Source: Candidatus Nitrosotenuis chungbukensis (lineage in GTDB: Archaea; Thermoproteota; Nitrososphaeria; Nitrososphaerales; Nitrosopumilaceae). From it: DNA of 45,619 bases. This document shows, in pieces, positions 45,129 to 45,619 of this stretch (position 1 is the stretch's first letter; each line of letters starts with the position of its first letter). The translations under genes and the position numbers were made by a program. The notes beneath the pieces are model-generated. The model was not told the origin of the DNA. It saw nothing but the letters and a program-made list of their open reading frames with translations, and did not search any database. The stretch is taken from the NCBI RefSeq assembly GCF_000685395.1, contig NZ_AVSQ01000019.1:1-45619 (forward strand), in the 5' to 3' direction.

Positions 45129-45619
45129 ATGAACGTATTTGAAATAATTCAATCCAATCTTCTAACACCGCTTGTATTATTTTTCGTTTTGGGAATAGTC
45201 GCTGCGCGAGTAAAATCGGACTTGAGAATTCCAGAAGAGGTCTCATCCATGTTGTCAATTTACCTGCTTGCCGCAATCGGTTTGCACGGTGGAATAGAAA
45301 TGAAAAAAATAGGCTTAGAGAACATAATCATTCCAATTTCTGTTGCAATCGGACTATCCGTTGTAATGACATTGAATCATTATCAAATACTGCAGCGTCT
45401 TGGAAAATTCAGCATTTTTGACTCATACGCAATAGCGGCAACATATGGTTCGGTGGGAGCAACTAGTTTCTCAGTCGGATTAGCGTTTTTGAAAACTCAC
45501 AATGTACAATCCGAAGGATTCATGGCTGCAATATTAGCAGTGTTAGAGCCAGTCAGCCTCATTTTGTGCATTTTTTTGGTAAACATCTCAGCATCAAAGA
45601 TTCAAAGAAAATCAGAATC
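45129..45619 (+). CDS. sbtA: SbtA-like sodium-dependent bicarbonate permease (truncated by window end)
   Basis: The frame opens at ATG 45129 and is open to the end of the window (163 codons and 2 nt). It shows the SbtA layout: TM1 (LLTPLVLFFVLGIVAARV), the LRIPEEVSSMLSIYLLAAIGLHGG segment (IGLxGG is typical), then ATYGSVGATSFSVGLAFL and AAILAVLEPVSLILCIFL. SbtA imports bicarbonate with Na+ in cyanobacteria; in an ammonia oxidiser it would supply HCO3- to acetyl/propionyl-CoA carboxylase. The C-terminal half lies outside. Confidence 0.83.
   Translation, partial: MNVFEIIQSNLLTPLVLFFVLGIVAARVKSDLRIPEEVSSMLSIYLLAAIGLHGGIEMKKIGLENIIIPISVAIGLSVVMTLNHYQILQRLGKFSIFDSYAIAATYGSVGATSFSVGLAFLKTHNVQSEGFMAAILAVLEPVSLILCIFLVNISASKIQRKSE

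Overview
The window comes from an ammonia-oxidising archaeon of the Nitrososphaerota (Thaumarchaeota), most likely a Nitrosopumilales member. The evidence is archaeal information machinery (TFB, aEF1A, Rpo12, EndA, ATP-dependent DNA ligase), an archaeal 16S-23S rRNA operon with no spacer tRNA, a DnaJ-ferredoxin fusion typical of the phylum, class III PHA synthase, fructose-bisphosphate aldolase/phosphatase, a 3-hydroxyacyl-CoA dehydrogenase suited to the 3-hydroxypropionate/4-hydroxybutyrate cycle, and many W-rich or PKD-type surface proteins. By eye the composition is moderate, around 40% G+C, which fits a Nitrosotenuis-like lineage better than marine Nitrosopumilus (inference). Genes are short, closely packed and often leaderless: an A/T-rich TATA-like box lies about 25-28 nt before many starts, including TTG and GTG starts.

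Layout. 1-3.5 kb: housekeeping (cysS, a YchF-like GTPase, a CoA-binding protein). 3.5-6.5 kb: an A+T-rich accessory island with a secreted PKD protein, a tyrosinase joined to a CFI-box-CTERM tail, and flanking decayed ORFs. 6.5-11.3 kb: an unusual winged-helix/Met-rich protein, birA, a secreted TPR-metzincin, and a TrmB regulator coupled to a kinase-like domain lacking its phospho-acceptor His. 11.5-16.5 kb: tfb, a secreted 11-residue-repeat (LEA-like) protein, small regulators, a degenerate GIY-YIG protein, a soluble histidine kinase and a membrane-anchored surface protein. 16.5-19.8 kb: a polyhydroxyalkanoate locus (phaE-phaC, facing a phasin, a phasin-AbrB fusion and an alpha/beta hydrolase). 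19.9-24 kb: a secreted protein with W-rich repeats, a Dps-like ferritin, trxB with an Lrp/AsnC sensor domain, and a small conserved-looking protein. 24.2-28.9 kb: 23S and 16S rRNA on the minus strand, with both processing stems visible, a probable promoter and a possible terminator. 29.1-35.3 kb: a HemL-like aminotransferase, TPR, cupin, regulator, DnaJ-Fer, HIT, 3-hydroxyacyl-CoA dehydrogenase and LOG-like genes. 35.3-45.6 kb: small zinc-finger proteins, rpo12, rpsJ and tuf, FBPA, DNA ligase, a PhoU-like protein, endA, an RHH regulator, and the first 163 codons of an SbtA-type bicarbonate transporter running off the end.

How they fit together. Biotin ligase (carboxylase activation), hydroxyacyl-CoA dehydrogenase, FBPA and the SbtA-like bicarbonate permease all serve autotrophic carbon fixation. 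The PHA locus is the storage outlet for hydroxyacyl-CoA. No CRISPR array, transposase or tRNA was recognised. The most unusual items are the tyrosinase-CFI fusion island, the phasin-AbrB regulator, the kinase-dead partner of TrmB, promoter-embedded palindromes, and two short minus-strand ORFs that keep good promoters and coding character but each contain one in-frame stop.
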